The translations under genes and the position numbers were made by a program. A stretch of 64,000 nt of DNA from contig NZ_JAJPRF010000015.1 of the NCBI RefSeq assembly GCF_021206925.1, forward strand, positions 26,704-90,703, given 5' to 3'. The first letter of the stretch is position 1. Each line of letters begins with the position of its first letter. Below are positions 37,020 through 45,543 of this stretch, piece by piece. Below the pieces are notes generated by a model. The model was not told the origin of the DNA, made no database searches, and saw only the letters and a list, made by a program, of their open reading frames with translations. Source of the DNA: Rhodoflexus caldus (lineage in GTDB: Bacteria; Bacteroidota; Bacteroidia; Cytophagales; Thermoflexibacteraceae).

Positions 37020-37598
37020 ATGAGCGACAGCAAGCTGGATTGGTATTTACTTCGGGTAGTGAGTGGCCAAGAGAAAAAGGTAAAGTCTTACCTTGAAAAA
37101 GAAGTGGCTATTCATAACCTCGGTGAGTACATTAGTCAGGTGCTGACTCCTTCCGAGAAGGTGTATCAGATCCGCAAGATGAAAGACGGCAAAAGCAAAA
37201 AAGTTGCTGTCGAGAAAAACTTCTTCCCCGGTTATGTATTTGTTCAGGCTAACCTGAGCAATGGTGAGATTATTCACACCATCAAAAGCGTTCCGGGAGT
37301 GATAAACTTTCTTGATGTGGAAGGTGCAGGCCCCAACGCACAGCCGCGTCCCATGCGTGAATCGGAAATCAATCGCATTCTCGGTAAGATAGACGATACC
37401 GACGAAAGCGAAATTAAGCATGATATTTCTTTCCATGTAGGCGAAACAGTTAAAGTAATGGATGGGCCATTCAACGGCTTCACCGGAACTGTGGAAGAAG
37501 TATTCGAAGAAAAGAAAAAGCTCAACGTGATGGTAAAAATCTTCGGACGCAATACCCCCGTTGAGTTGAATTACATGCAAGTTTCTAAAGAACTGTAA
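37020..37598 (+). CDS. nusG: Transcription antitermination factor NusG
   Basis: 192 residues. NGN domain ([45 protein letters not shown]) and a C-terminal KOW domain ([21 protein letters not shown]). It binds RNA polymerase, Rho and ribosomal S10. Two bases separate it from rplK. Confidence 0.98.
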   Translation: MSDSKLDWYLLRVVSGQEKKVKSYLEKEVAIHNLGEYISQVLTPSEKVYQIRKMKDGKSKKVAVEKNFFPGYVFVQANLSNGEIIHTIKSVPGVINFLDVEGAGPNAQPRPMRESEINRILGKIDDTDESEIKHDISFHVGETVKVMDGPFNGFTGTVEEVFEEKKKLNVMVKIFGRNTPVELNYMQVSKEL

Positions 37599-37600
37599 TT

Positions 37601-38041
37601 ATGGCAAAAGAGATAACTGGCTATGTAAAATTGCAGGTAAAAGGTGGTCAGGCAAACCCTGCGCCTCCTATTGGCCCTGCGTTGGGTAGCAAAGGTTTGA
37701 ACATCATGCAGTTTTGCAAAGAGTTCAATGCCCGCACGCAAGACAAAATGGGGATGGTGTTGCCGGTAGTGATTACCGTTTATGCTGACAAGTCTTTTGA
37801 CTTTGTTATCAAAACCCCACCCGCTGCAATCTTACTGATGGAAGCTGCCAAGGTAAAAGGCGGTTCTCCTGCACCAAACCGTAACAAAGTGGGATCCGTT
37901 TCATGGGATCAAATCAAAACCATCGCCGAAACCAAAATGCCTGACCTTAACTGCTTTACGCTTGAGTCTGCAATGAAAATGGTTGCCGGCACTGCACGCA
38001 GCATGGGCTTGACCGTTACCGGAACGGCTCCTTGGGCGTAA
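37601..38041 (+). CDS. rplK: 50S ribosomal protein L11
   Basis: 146 residues. [24 protein letters not shown] at the N-terminus, [15 protein letters not shown], and a C-terminal RNA-binding part ending [15 protein letters not shown]. Part of the GTPase-associated centre of the large subunit. Complete. Confidence 0.98.
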   Translation: MAKEITGYVKLQVKGGQANPAPPIGPALGSKGLNIMQFCKEFNARTQDKMGMVLPVVITVYADKSFDFVIKTPPAAILLMEAAKVKGGSPAPNRNKVGSVSWDQIKTIAETKMPDLNCFTLESAMKMVAGTARSMGLTVTGTAPWA

Positions 38042-38080
38042 TGTAAGTGTTTTACTGCAAACTGAAATTGGAACTGAACA

Positions 38081-38779
38081 ATGGGAAAATTGACGAAAAA
38101 GCAAAAAGAAGCACTTGCAAAATATAATCCTGCACAGGAATATACGCTCGATGAGGCTTCTGCTCTGGTAAAAGAGGTAAACTATGCTAAGTTTGACGCT
38201 TCCGTGGATATCGACGTTCGTTTGGGCGTAGATCCGCGCAAAGCTGACCAAATGGTGCGTGGCGTGGTGGCTCTGCCACATGGTACAGGTAAGGAAGTAC
38301 GCGTATTGGTACTTTGCACACCTGATAAAGAAGCTGAAGCTCGCGAAGCCGGCGCTGAGTACGTAGGTCTGGATGACTTTATCGCTAAAATTGAAGGCGG
38401 CTGGACTGATATTGACGTGATTATCACCATGCCGACTGTTATGGCGAAAATCGGTAAGTTAGGTCGTGTATTAGGCCCTCGCGGCTTGATGCCTAACCCT
38501 AAATCCGGTACCGTAACTATGGAAGTAGGTAAGGCGGTGCGCGAAGTGAAGCAAGGTAAAATTGACTTTAAAGTTGATAAAACCGGCATTATTCACACAA
38601 GCATCGGCAAAGTTTCTTTCTCACCTGAGCAACTGCGCGATAACGCAAAAGAGGTGTTGAACACTATCATGAAACTGAAGCCATCTACGGCCAAAGGTAC
38701 TTACGTAAAAAGCATCCACCTTTCCAGCACGATGAGTCCCGGCGTGAAAGTGGACAAAACAAGCATTCCCGGACTGTAA
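38081..38779 (+). CDS. rplA: 50S ribosomal protein L1
   Basis: 232 residues. [40 protein letters not shown] and [17 protein letters not shown] are the L1 signatures. L1 forms the mobile stalk near the E site and in many bacteria represses its own operon by binding the mRNA; no clear L1 site was identified here. Confidence 0.98.
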   Translation: MGKLTKKQKEALAKYNPAQEYTLDEASALVKEVNYAKFDASVDIDVRLGVDPRKADQMVRGVVALPHGTGKEVRVLVLCTPDKEAEAREAGAEYVGLDDFIAKIEGGWTDIDVIITMPTVMAKIGKLGRVLGPRGLMPNPKSGTVTMEVGKAVREVKQGKIDFKVDKTGIIHTSIGKVSFSPEQLRDNAKEVLNTIMKLKPSTAKGTYVKSIHLSSTMSPGVKVDKTSIPGL

Positions 38780-38791
38780 AACAAGAAGAAC

Positions 38792-39337
38792 ATGACAAGG
38801 GAAGAAAAATTCGCAATTGTAGAAGAACTGACCGAAAAGCTCTCCAATACGCCTAACTTTTATATTACCGATGCCGCAGGTATGACTGTGGAGCAAACCA
38901 ACGATTTCCGTCGTTTGTGCTTCCAAAAAGGCATTGAGTATCGCGTAGTAAAGAACTCGCTGATTAAGAAAGCGTTAATAGGTCTTGGTAAAGGCGATTT
39001 CAGTTCATTTGACGGCACTGTATTGAAAGGATTTTCAGGTATTATGTTTTCACCTGAAAACCCTAAGTTACCTGCCGAAGTGCTGAAAGAGTTCCGCAAG
39101 AAATCCGGTAAGAAAGATAATCCTAAGCCGCTGTTGAAGGGTGCTTCCATCGACTTCGATCTCTTCATCGGCGACAACCAGTTGGATACTCTCGCCAACT
39201 TGAAGTCTAAGGCTGACCTTATCGGAGACGTTATTGGCTTGTTGCAATCACCTGCCAACAACGTTATCGGTGCGCTGCAAAGCGGTGGAAACATTCTCCA
39301 TGGTGTACTCAAAACTTTGGAGGAAAAAGGACAGTAG
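38792..39337 (+). CDS. rplJ: 50S ribosomal protein L10
   Basis: 181 residues. N-terminal rRNA-binding part (IVEELTEKLSNTPNFYITDAAGMTVEQTNDFRR, VVKNSLIKKAL) and a C-terminal helix for L7/L12 dimers (VIGALQSGGNILHGVLKTLEEK). Only 12 bases separate it from rplA, so there is no room for the long L10 leader known in Enterobacteria. Confidence 0.97.
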   Translation: MTREEKFAIVEELTEKLSNTPNFYITDAAGMTVEQTNDFRRLCFQKGIEYRVVKNSLIKKALIGLGKGDFSSFDGTVLKGFSGIMFSPENPKLPAEVLKEFRKKSGKKDNPKPLLKGASIDFDLFIGDNQLDTLANLKSKADLIGDVIGLLQSPANNVIGALQSGGNILHGVLKTLEEKGQ

Positions 39338-39409
39338 TCGCAAGTACTACTCCAACACAATCAATTGTTTTTTTAATTCATTTCAGAAATCACATAACAT
39401 TATACGACA

Positions 39410-39790
39410 ATGGCAGATTTGAAAGCATTCGCCGAACAACTGGTTAACCTGACCGTTAAAGAAGTAAATGAGTTGGCTCAAATTCTTGAGAACGACTATG
39501 GTATCAAGCCTGCTGCTGCGGCTCCTGTAATGGTTGCCGGTGGTGGTGCAGGTGCTGCTGCTGAAGCTGCGCCTGAGAAAACAGCTTTTGACGTAATCCT
39601 GAAGTCAGGTGGCGCTAACAAGCTGGCAGTTGTGAAATTAGTAAAAGACCTGACCGGCTTGGGCTTGAAAGAAGCTAAAGAACTGGTTGACGGTGCTCCG
39701 AAGCCTGTTAAAGAAGGTATTGCTAAGGCTGACGCTGAGTCTTTGGCTAAGCAATTGCAAGAAGCCGGCGCTGAAGTTGAAATCAAGTAA
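39410..39790 (+). CDS. rplL: 50S ribosomal protein L7/L12
   Basis: 126 residues. N-terminal dimerisation part, an Ala/Gly-rich hinge ([23 protein letters not shown], residues ~35-57) and the C-terminal domain [33 protein letters not shown]. It recruits translation GTPases. It is the last gene of the operon here; rpoB does not follow. Confidence 0.98.
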   Translation: MADLKAFAEQLVNLTVKEVNELAQILENDYGIKPAAAAPVMVAGGGAGAAAEAAPEKTAFDVILKSGGANKLAVVKLVKDLTGLGLKEAKELVDGAPKPVKEGIAKADAESLAKQLQEAGAEVEIK

Positions 39791-39810
39791 TTTCAGACTT
39801 GCTGAAAATA

Positions 39811-39838
39811 AAAAAACCTGTCAAACGACAGGTTTTTT
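39811..39838 (+). terminator. Strong terminator after rplL
   Basis: Stem AAAAAACCTGTC/GACAGGTTTTTT with loop AAAC, 20 bases after the rplL stop; good U tract on the plus strand and an A tract on the other side, so it can work both ways with the convergent GMC gene. Confidence 0.92.
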
Positions 39839-39863
39839 TATTTTAACGGCTTTACTGCCGTTT

Positions 39864-41579
39864 TTAGAGATTGCCTTTCTTCATCTCGCTGAGGGCATAG
39901 TCGCAGGCACGCGCGGTGAATGCCATATAAGTCAAAGATGGGTTTTGGCAAGCGGCGGAGGTCATGAATGAGCCATCGGTAATGAACACATTCGGAACAG
40001 CCCACATTTGATTGTATTTGTTCAGCACGGATGTTTTGGGGTCGCGACCCATACGGGCAGTACCCATTTCATGGATGCCCATACCGGGGAATGAGCCTGC
40101 ATCGTAGGTTTTCACATTTTTTAAACCGGCTGCTTCCAGCATTTCGGCTGCGTCGTTCATCATGTCTTTGCGCATGAGTGTTTCGTTTTCTTTAAACTCA
40201 CAGTCAATCGTAACGGTAGGCAGTCCCCATTTATCAAGTTTTTCGCGGTTCAGCGTAACCTTGTTTTCATAGTAAGGCAGACATTCACCAAAGCCTGTAA
40301 TGCCCATCGTCCATTTGCCGGGTTCTGACAGCGCATCTTTGAAGTCTGCTCCGAAGCCCATTTCTGCTACACCGCGTTGCCATCCTTGGCGGCTCGCACC
40401 GCCTTGATAGCCAAAACCGCGTAGGTATTCGCGTTTATCGTTCCCGATGTTGCGGAAACGCGGGATATAAATGCCGTTGGCGCGACGTCCCATGTAGTAG
40501 TCATCGCGGTGGTCGTCACTTTCGCCTGTTGCACCAATTCGGAAATGATGATCCATTAGGTTGTGTCCGACTTGGCCGCTGTCATTGCCCAATCCGTTCG
40601 GGAATCGGTTGGAAGTAGAGTTAAGCAGCAGATGAGCTGTCCAAATAGCTGAGGCGTTCAGGAAAATGATTTTGGCAAAGTATTCAATGACCTCTTTTGT
40701 TTCTGCATCAATTACGCGTACGCCTTTGGCTTTGCCGGTTTGCGGGTCGTAGATTACTTCCGAAACGACTGAAAGCGGGCGCAGCGTAAGGTTGCCTGTT
40801 TTCATGGCTGCGGGCAGCGTGGCGGCTTGCGTGCTGAAATATGCCCCGTAAGCGCAGCCGCGATGGCAAAGGTTGCGGTATTGACAAGAACCGCGTCCAT
40901 TATGCGGTTGGGTAAGGTTTGCTACCCGTCCAATGGTCATTATGCGGCCTTTGAAATTTTGTTTAATACGGACGGCTACTGTTTTTTCTACGCAGTTCAT
41001 CTGCATAGGCGGCAAAAATTGACCGTCGGGCAATTGCTCTAAGCCTTCATTTTGGCCGCTGATACCTGCAAAGCGTTCTACATAGTCATACCAAGGTGCT
41101 ATTTCTTCGTATCGTACCGGCCAATCCACAGCTATGCCGTCTTTGGCATTAGCTTCAAAATCCATTGGGCTAAGGCGGTAGCTTTGACGCCCCCACATGA
41201 TGGAGCGTCCGCCTACGATATTGGGACGATACCAGTCGAAGCGTTTGACTTCGGTGTAAGGGGCGTCCATATCGTTGAACCAATATTTATGGTTAGACTC
41301 TTGATAAGGATAGTCGCGGCTGAGGAAGGGGTGGGTGCGGCGCTGCTCATCGGTAATGCGTCCGCGATATTTAAAGTCCCAAGGGAATTTGAAGGCAGTT
41401 TCATAGCCCTTGCCGTGTTCTAAGTTCCAACCACGGTCGAGCAGAAGCACTTTGAGGCCTTTTTCGGTGAGTTCTTTGGCTGCCCAGCCGCCGCTGATGC
41501 CCGAACCAACTACAATAGCATCGTAGGTATTGCGTTGTTCGGCGCGAATATTCAGATAAGGTGATTCTATAATTGACAT
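39864..41579 (-). CDS. GMC-family FAD-dependent oxidoreductase
   Basis: 571 residues. FAD-binding VVGSGISGGWAAKEL (Gly25-x-Gly-x-x-Gly) near the N-terminus, VGGRSIMWGRQSYRL, a cysteine-containing CQYRNLCHRGCAYGA segment, and C-terminal MGIHEMGTARMG with the catalytic His and CQNPSLT with the Asn. It oxidises a sugar or alcohol group. Its partner, the subunit-3 gene just upstream, carries a Tat signal and probably takes this subunit across the membrane with it, since no signal is seen here. Confidence 0.9.
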   Translation of the reverse strand: MSIIESPYLNIRAEQRNTYDAIVVGSGISGGWAAKELTEKGLKVLLLDRGWNLEHGKGYETAFKFPWDFKYRGRITDEQRRTHPFLSRDYPYQESNHKYWFNDMDAPYTEVKRFDWYRPNIVGGRSIMWGRQSYRLSPMDFEANAKDGIAVDWPVRYEEIAPWYDYVERFAGISGQNEGLEQLPDGQFLPPMQMNCVEKTVAVRIKQNFKGRIMTIGRVANLTQPHNGRGSCQYRNLCHRGCAYGAYFSTQAATLPAAMKTGNLTLRPLSVVSEVIYDPQTGKAKGVRVIDAETKEVIEYFAKIIFLNASAIWTAHLLLNSTSNRFPNGLGNDSGQVGHNLMDHHFRIGATGESDDHRDDYYMGRRANGIYIPRFRNIGNDKREYLRGFGYQGGASRQGWQRGVAEMGFGADFKDALSEPGKWTMGITGFGECLPYYENKVTLNREKLDKWGLPTVTIDCEFKENETLMRKDMMNDAAEMLEAAGLKNVKTYDAGSFPGMGIHEMGTARMGRDPKTSVLNKYNQMWAVPNVFITDGSFMTSAACQNPSLTYMAFTARACDYALSEMKKGNL

Positions 41580-41631
41580 AATTTACCGGTGAAAAGTCTT
41601 GTGAGATATGAATAAAAAGGAAGATGCCTGA

Positions 41632-42228
41632 TTAGGTAGCCCATGCTTTGTCGCCTTTTTTGTAAGGGATACAGCCTTCATATTTGCCGGGCACGTGTTG
41701 GTAGCGTAGTGCTTGCGTAGCGCCTGCTTCGGAGGTGAAATAGCCCACCAGTGTCAGTTCTTTAATCATGAACCAGAATTGCGGATTCATTTTTTCGGTA
41801 TCAAACCATAAGTTGGCTTGACGGCTTCCGCTGTTGTTGCGGCTGGCAATGGCTTTTTCTTCCAAGCCCTTCAATGCTTCTATCCGTTGTGCCGGTGTCA
41901 AGGTTTCAAAACCTTTGCCAAAGCGCTTGCGGCAGTTTTCCTGCAACCCATTCAGCCCGTCCATAAACATTTGGCGGTCGTTTTCGCTGTAGCAGTCGCT
42001 TACTACATCGGAAATAAACTGCTGTACTTTCGCATCTTTTGCGCCCGGCGTTTTGGTGCGGGGAATAATCGTGTCGGCTATTTCGGCTACCAGCCGCATC
42101 TGTTCGGCATTGAAGGCCGAAGTGCCGCTGGCCTGATAATTTTCTAAAGCCATTGCCAGCGAAGGAACGGTAAGCGCTCCTCCCATCATAATGGCAACCC
42201 GTTGGATGGCATCTCTGCGGTTCATCAT
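41632..42228 (-). CDS. Gluconate 2-dehydrogenase subunit 3-family protein with Tat signal
   Basis: 198 residues. The N-terminus MNRRDAIQRVAIMMGG has a twin-arginine motif and a hydrophobic stretch, then ALENYQ. The rest matches the small subunit 3 family: ADTIIPRTKTPGAKDAKVQQFI, DGLNGLQENCRKRFGKGFETLTPAQR, and FMIKELTLVGYFTSEAGATQALRYQHVPGKYEGC. It pairs with the GMC subunit encoded 52 bases downstream to form a periplasmic dehydrogenase. An operon of two. Confidence 0.92.
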   Translation of the reverse strand: MMNRRDAIQRVAIMMGGALTVPSLAMALENYQASGTSAFNAEQMRLVAEIADTIIPRTKTPGAKDAKVQQFISDVVSDCYSENDRQMFMDGLNGLQENCRKRFGKGFETLTPAQRIEALKGLEEKAIASRNNSGSRQANLWFDTEKMNPQFWFMIKELTLVGYFTSEAGATQALRYQHVPGKYEGCIPYKKGDKAWAT

Positions 42229-42350
42229 AAGTGTTACAACATTTAATAGTTGCTCAATTTAGAAAATCGGATTTAAAAAAACCAACCTTGTTGCAAAGCC
42301 CGAAAATTGGTTAGAAATTAGTGTCCAGTTTTCAACCAAAAATCGGGATT

Positions 42351-42821
42351 ATGTTAAAAGTAGGTGATAAGGCTCCCGCCTTTACATTATTTGATACAGA
42401 CAAACAGCAGGTAAGTCTGGCTGATTTACATAATGGCAAAAATGCAGTTTTGCTGTTCTTTCCGCTGGCATTTACCAGCGTTTGTACAACCGAACTGTGC
42501 ACCATGCGCGATAATATGGCGCGTTACAATAGCCTGAATGCCAATGTGGTGGGCATTTCTGTTGATTCGCTGTTTACCCTCGGTAAGTTCAAAGAACAGG
42601 AAAATCTGAACTTCCCTTTGCTGTCTGATTTTAATAAGGAGGCTGCAACGGCTTATGGTGCCATTTACGGTGATTTCGTGCTGGGCATGAAAGGGGTTGC
42701 GAAGCGCTCGGCTTTTGTAGTAGATAAAGACGGCATTATTCGTTACGCCGAGGTGCTGGAATCTGCCGGCGACCTGCCCAACTTTACAGCCATTCAGCAA
42801 ACATTAGAAAGTCTGCAATAG
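42351..42821 (+). CDS. Peroxiredoxin, PrxQ/BCP type
   Basis: 156 residues from the ATG at 42351 (a GTG at 42321 would add ten unlikely residues). The active site is PLAFTSVCTTELC: PxxxTxxC with the peroxidatic Cys and a second Cys five residues later, the CX4C spacing of PrxQ enzymes. It reduces peroxides with thioredoxin. A terminator follows the stop. Confidence 0.92.
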   Translation: MLKVGDKAPAFTLFDTDKQQVSLADLHNGKNAVLLFFPLAFTSVCTTELCTMRDNMARYNSLNANVVGISVDSLFTLGKFKEQENLNFPLLSDFNKEAATAYGAIYGDFVLGMKGVAKRSAFVVDKDGIIRYAEVLESAGDLPNFTAIQQTLESLQ

Positions 42822-42835
42822 CTGAACTAACGAAT

Positions 42836-42861
42836 CCTGCCGATAAAAGGCAGGTTTTTTT
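42836..42861 (+). terminator. Terminator after the peroxiredoxin gene
   Basis: Stem CCTGCC/GGCAGG with loop GATAAAA followed by seven T. Confidence 0.9.
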
Positions 42862-42949
42862 ATGTTCAATGCCAATTATACCATGTAATAAACGCATCGC
42901 TAAAGTTGTAGTAAGGGCGCATCTGGGGATTTTTGCCTAATTTTCCCTC

Positions 42950-44479
42950 ATGATTCAGAAATACCCCATCGGCATTCAGGATTTTGGCGAGTTGCGCAGG
43001 GGCGGCTATGTCTATATTGACAAAACCCCGCATATTTTCCGTTTGATAGACCAAGGCAAATACTACTTCCTCTCTCGCCCGCGTCGGTTCGGCAAATCGC
43101 TGCTGCTCAGCACGATGAAGGAAATATTTTTGGGCAATCAACAACTCTTCAAAGGGCTTTGGATTGAAGACAAGATAGACTGGCAGCGCAAAAGCCCCGT
43201 GATTCATTTGAGTTTTGCACAAGTAGATACCCGCGACCGCAGCCTGACCGATTCGCTCAGCGACCAATTGGTCAAAATTGCCGCTAACTTCGGGCTCACG
43301 CTGCAAGCACCTACGCTCAAAGAAAAGCACGCCGAACTGATTGAGAAAATTTACAAAAAGGAAGGGCAGGTTGCTATCCTGATTGACGAATACGACAAAC
43401 CGATTATTGACTTTCTGGGTCAGGATGAACTGCCGATTGCGCTGGAAAATCGCGATATTCTCAAATCGTTTTATTCCGTTGTCAAAGACTTAGACCCCTA
43501 CATCCGCTTTTTTTTCCTGACGGGCGTTTCGCGGTTCAGCAAGGTGTCTATCTTTTCGGACTTGAACAATCTCAACGATATTTCCGTAACGGGCTTGTAC
43601 GCCACGCTGTTGGGCTACACGCAAAGCGAGTTAGAGCACTATTTTGACCGCGAAATCGACATGATGGCACAGAACGAAGGTATCAGCCGCAGTGAGATGC
43701 TGGAAAAAATCCGCACGTGGTACAACGGCTACCTCTGGGGCGGCAAAGAAACGGTGTACAATCCATTCTCTACGCTCAGCCTGATGCAGAAAGGTGAATT
43801 TGCCAACTATTGGTTTGTCACAGGCACGCCCACGTTTTTGGTCAAAAAACTGCGCGAAAAGTTTACCTATAACTTAGAGGAAGTAGAACTATCTGAAATC
43901 CAGTTGGGTAATTTTCAGGTGGAAAACGTGGATGAAATGGCACTGCTGTTTCAAACGGGCTACCTGACGATTCGGGAAAAATTCGGTTCAACTTACGTGT
44001 TGGGCTATCCCAACGAAGAAGTGCGTCATGCTTTGCTGGAATGGATGCTGGCAGACTTCAGCCATTATCGCAGCGTGCACGGTGTTATTTTCAACATGGT
44101 GCGCTACCTGAAATCTCGCAACTACGAACAGTTTCAGGATGCCTTGAACACGCTTTTGGCAAATATTCCCTATGAGCAATTCATGGAACGCTATGAGGCG
44201 TTTTATCATGCCATTTTCTTCATGGCATTTTCGCTGATGCAGACCTATACGCAGACCGAAGTGCAAACCGCCAAAGGACGGATTGATGTGGTGGTGCACA
44301 CGCCCGATGCTTTTTTTGTGATTGAGTTCAAAGTGAACGGCAGCGCGGCGGAGGCACTGGCACAAATCAAAACGAAGGGTTATCATCAAAAATACTTGCA
44401 CCAAAACCGCGAAGTGGTGCTCATCGGCTTGGGGTGTGCGGAGAAGGAAGTTAAGGAAATGCAAATTGAAGTTGTGTAA
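42950..44479 (+). CDS. AAA-ATPase-like protein with C-terminal PD-(D/E)XK nuclease fold (DUF1703 type)
   Basis: 509 residues. N-terminal AAA-like domain: YPIGIQDFGELRRGGYVYIDKT, Walker A-like SRPRRFGKSLLLST, Walker B-like VAILIDEYDKPIID. The C-terminal domain has GRIDVVVHTPDAFFVIEFKVNGSAAEALAQIK, an Asp...Glu-Phe-Lys core of the nuclease superfamily. This group is abundant in Bacteroidota, often in many copies per genome, and its role is not known. Three bases separate it from the DUF1415 gene. Confidence 0.9.
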   Translation: MIQKYPIGIQDFGELRRGGYVYIDKTPHIFRLIDQGKYYFLSRPRRFGKSLLLSTMKEIFLGNQQLFKGLWIEDKIDWQRKSPVIHLSFAQVDTRDRSLTDSLSDQLVKIAANFGLTLQAPTLKEKHAELIEKIYKKEGQVAILIDEYDKPIIDFLGQDELPIALENRDILKSFYSVVKDLDPYIRFFFLTGVSRFSKVSIFSDLNNLNDISVTGLYATLLGYTQSELEHYFDREIDMMAQNEGISRSEMLEKIRTWYNGYLWGGKETVYNPFSTLSLMQKGEFANYWFVTGTPTFLVKKLREKFTYNLEEVELSEIQLGNFQVENVDEMALLFQTGYLTIREKFGSTYVLGYPNEEVRHALLEWMLADFSHYRSVHGVIFNMVRYLKSRNYEQFQDALNTLLANIPYEQFMERYEAFYHAIFFMAFSLMQTYTQTEVQTAKGRIDVVVHTPDAFFVIEFKVNGSAAEALAQIKTKGYHQKYLHQNREVVLIGLGCAEKEVKEMQIEVV

Positions 44480-44482
44480 ACC

Positions 44483-45031
44483 ATGTTCAAAAAAGAGGTC
44501 AAAAAGCAAATTACCGATACAACACACCGATGGTTAGAGCAAATTATCATCGGCTTGAATCTGTGCCCTTTTGCCAAAGCACCCTATGTGGAAAACAAGG
44601 TGCGGTTGGCGATTACAGACGCTGCCAATGTACGTACACTGACTGATGCGTTCATGACAGAAATCAAGTATTTGGATGCTAATCCGAACAAGGAAACCAC
44701 GCTTTTAATAGCTCCTGCTATTCAAAATGTGAATGATTTTCACGCAGTTTTTATGGATTGCGAGCGCCTCCTTTTCCAAAAAAAACTGACAGATGTGTAC
44801 CAAATCGTATCATTTCATCCTTTGGTGCGTATGGCGGGCTATGCACCCGAGTCACCGCTGAATCTGGTGATGATGGCACCTTACCCGATTATCCACATTT
44901 TGCGAACCGAATCGGTGGAGAAACTGGGTGCTAAAATGCGAACAGACGTACAGCAAACCAATTCTGCACGCTTGAAAATGATGAGCGAAACTGACTTTAC
45001 AACGCTTTGGAAAAAGATGTTAGGAGTATGA
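44483..45031 (+). CDS. DUF1415 family protein
   Basis: 182 residues. The N-terminal THRWLEQIIIGLNLCPFAK and the YQIVSFHPLVRMAGYAPESPLNLVMMAPYPIIHILR segments are the DUF1415 pattern. Function unknown; the conserved Cys-Pro-Phe and the His/Arg residues suggest a binding site. Co-transcribed with the AAA-ATPase gene. Confidence 0.87.
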   Translation: MFKKEVKKQITDTTHRWLEQIIIGLNLCPFAKAPYVENKVRLAITDAANVRTLTDAFMTEIKYLDANPNKETTLLIAPAIQNVNDFHAVFMDCERLLFQKKLTDVYQIVSFHPLVRMAGYAPESPLNLVMMAPYPIIHILRTESVEKLGAKMRTDVQQTNSARLKMMSETDFTTLWKKMLGV

Positions 45032-45033
45032 TT

Positions 45034-45510
45034 TTATGTGCTATTCTTGCCACTGACAGCAAAAGCGCCTTTGTTTTCAGCTCTGTCTTTTCGCCAAATT
45101 AATTGGTACTTCATTGTGGTAATTTTTCTGCTTGGTTTTTGGAAAGGTACACGTATCCTGATTTTTTCATCGGGATTTAGTTTGTATTTACGTGCTAAGG
45201 GTTTGGTAACCTGAATGACAAACACAAAATTGCCTGACGCAGGAAGGTTAGGAGGGATAACAAAGCTAAACTCACCTTCATCATTAGTAATCACATTTGC
45301 AATAGGCTCATCATCAGGTTCAAGTTCTACATAGATTTCAGCACCGGGAACCGGCTCTCCGGTCATTGGTTTTTGTAGTTGTTTACTGGAATCTGCTTGT
45401 TGAATATCCTTCTTAGGAGCGTTTTGCCCCTTTGATTCATCAATAAAAGAAAAACAAAATATGCCGAATATTATGTAAGGCAAGCCGAAGTAAAAAGCGG
45501 TTTTTTTCAT
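45034..45510 (-). CDS. Exported protein with a carboxypeptidase-regulatory-like (Ig-type) domain
   Basis: 158 residues. Signal peptide (FGLPYIIFGIFCFSFI) and a short linker, then GEPVPGAEIYVELEPDDEPIANVITNDEGEFSFVIP, the pattern of the CarboxypepD_reg-like beta-sandwich seen in many Bacteroidota surface proteins. It has no enzyme motif. Its base composition is a little more AT-rich than ggt. It converges with the DUF1415 gene, two bases apart. Confidence 0.7.
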   Translation of the reverse strand: MKKTAFYFGLPYIIFGIFCFSFIDESKGQNAPKKDIQQADSSKQLQKPMTGEPVPGAEIYVELEPDDEPIANVITNDEGEFSFVIPPNLPASGNFVFVIQVTKPLARKYKLNPDEKIRIRVPFQKPSRKITTMKYQLIWRKDRAENKGAFAVSGKNST

Positions 45511-45543
45511 GTCTAAAAAATTGAAAAGTTTGAAATGTTCTTG

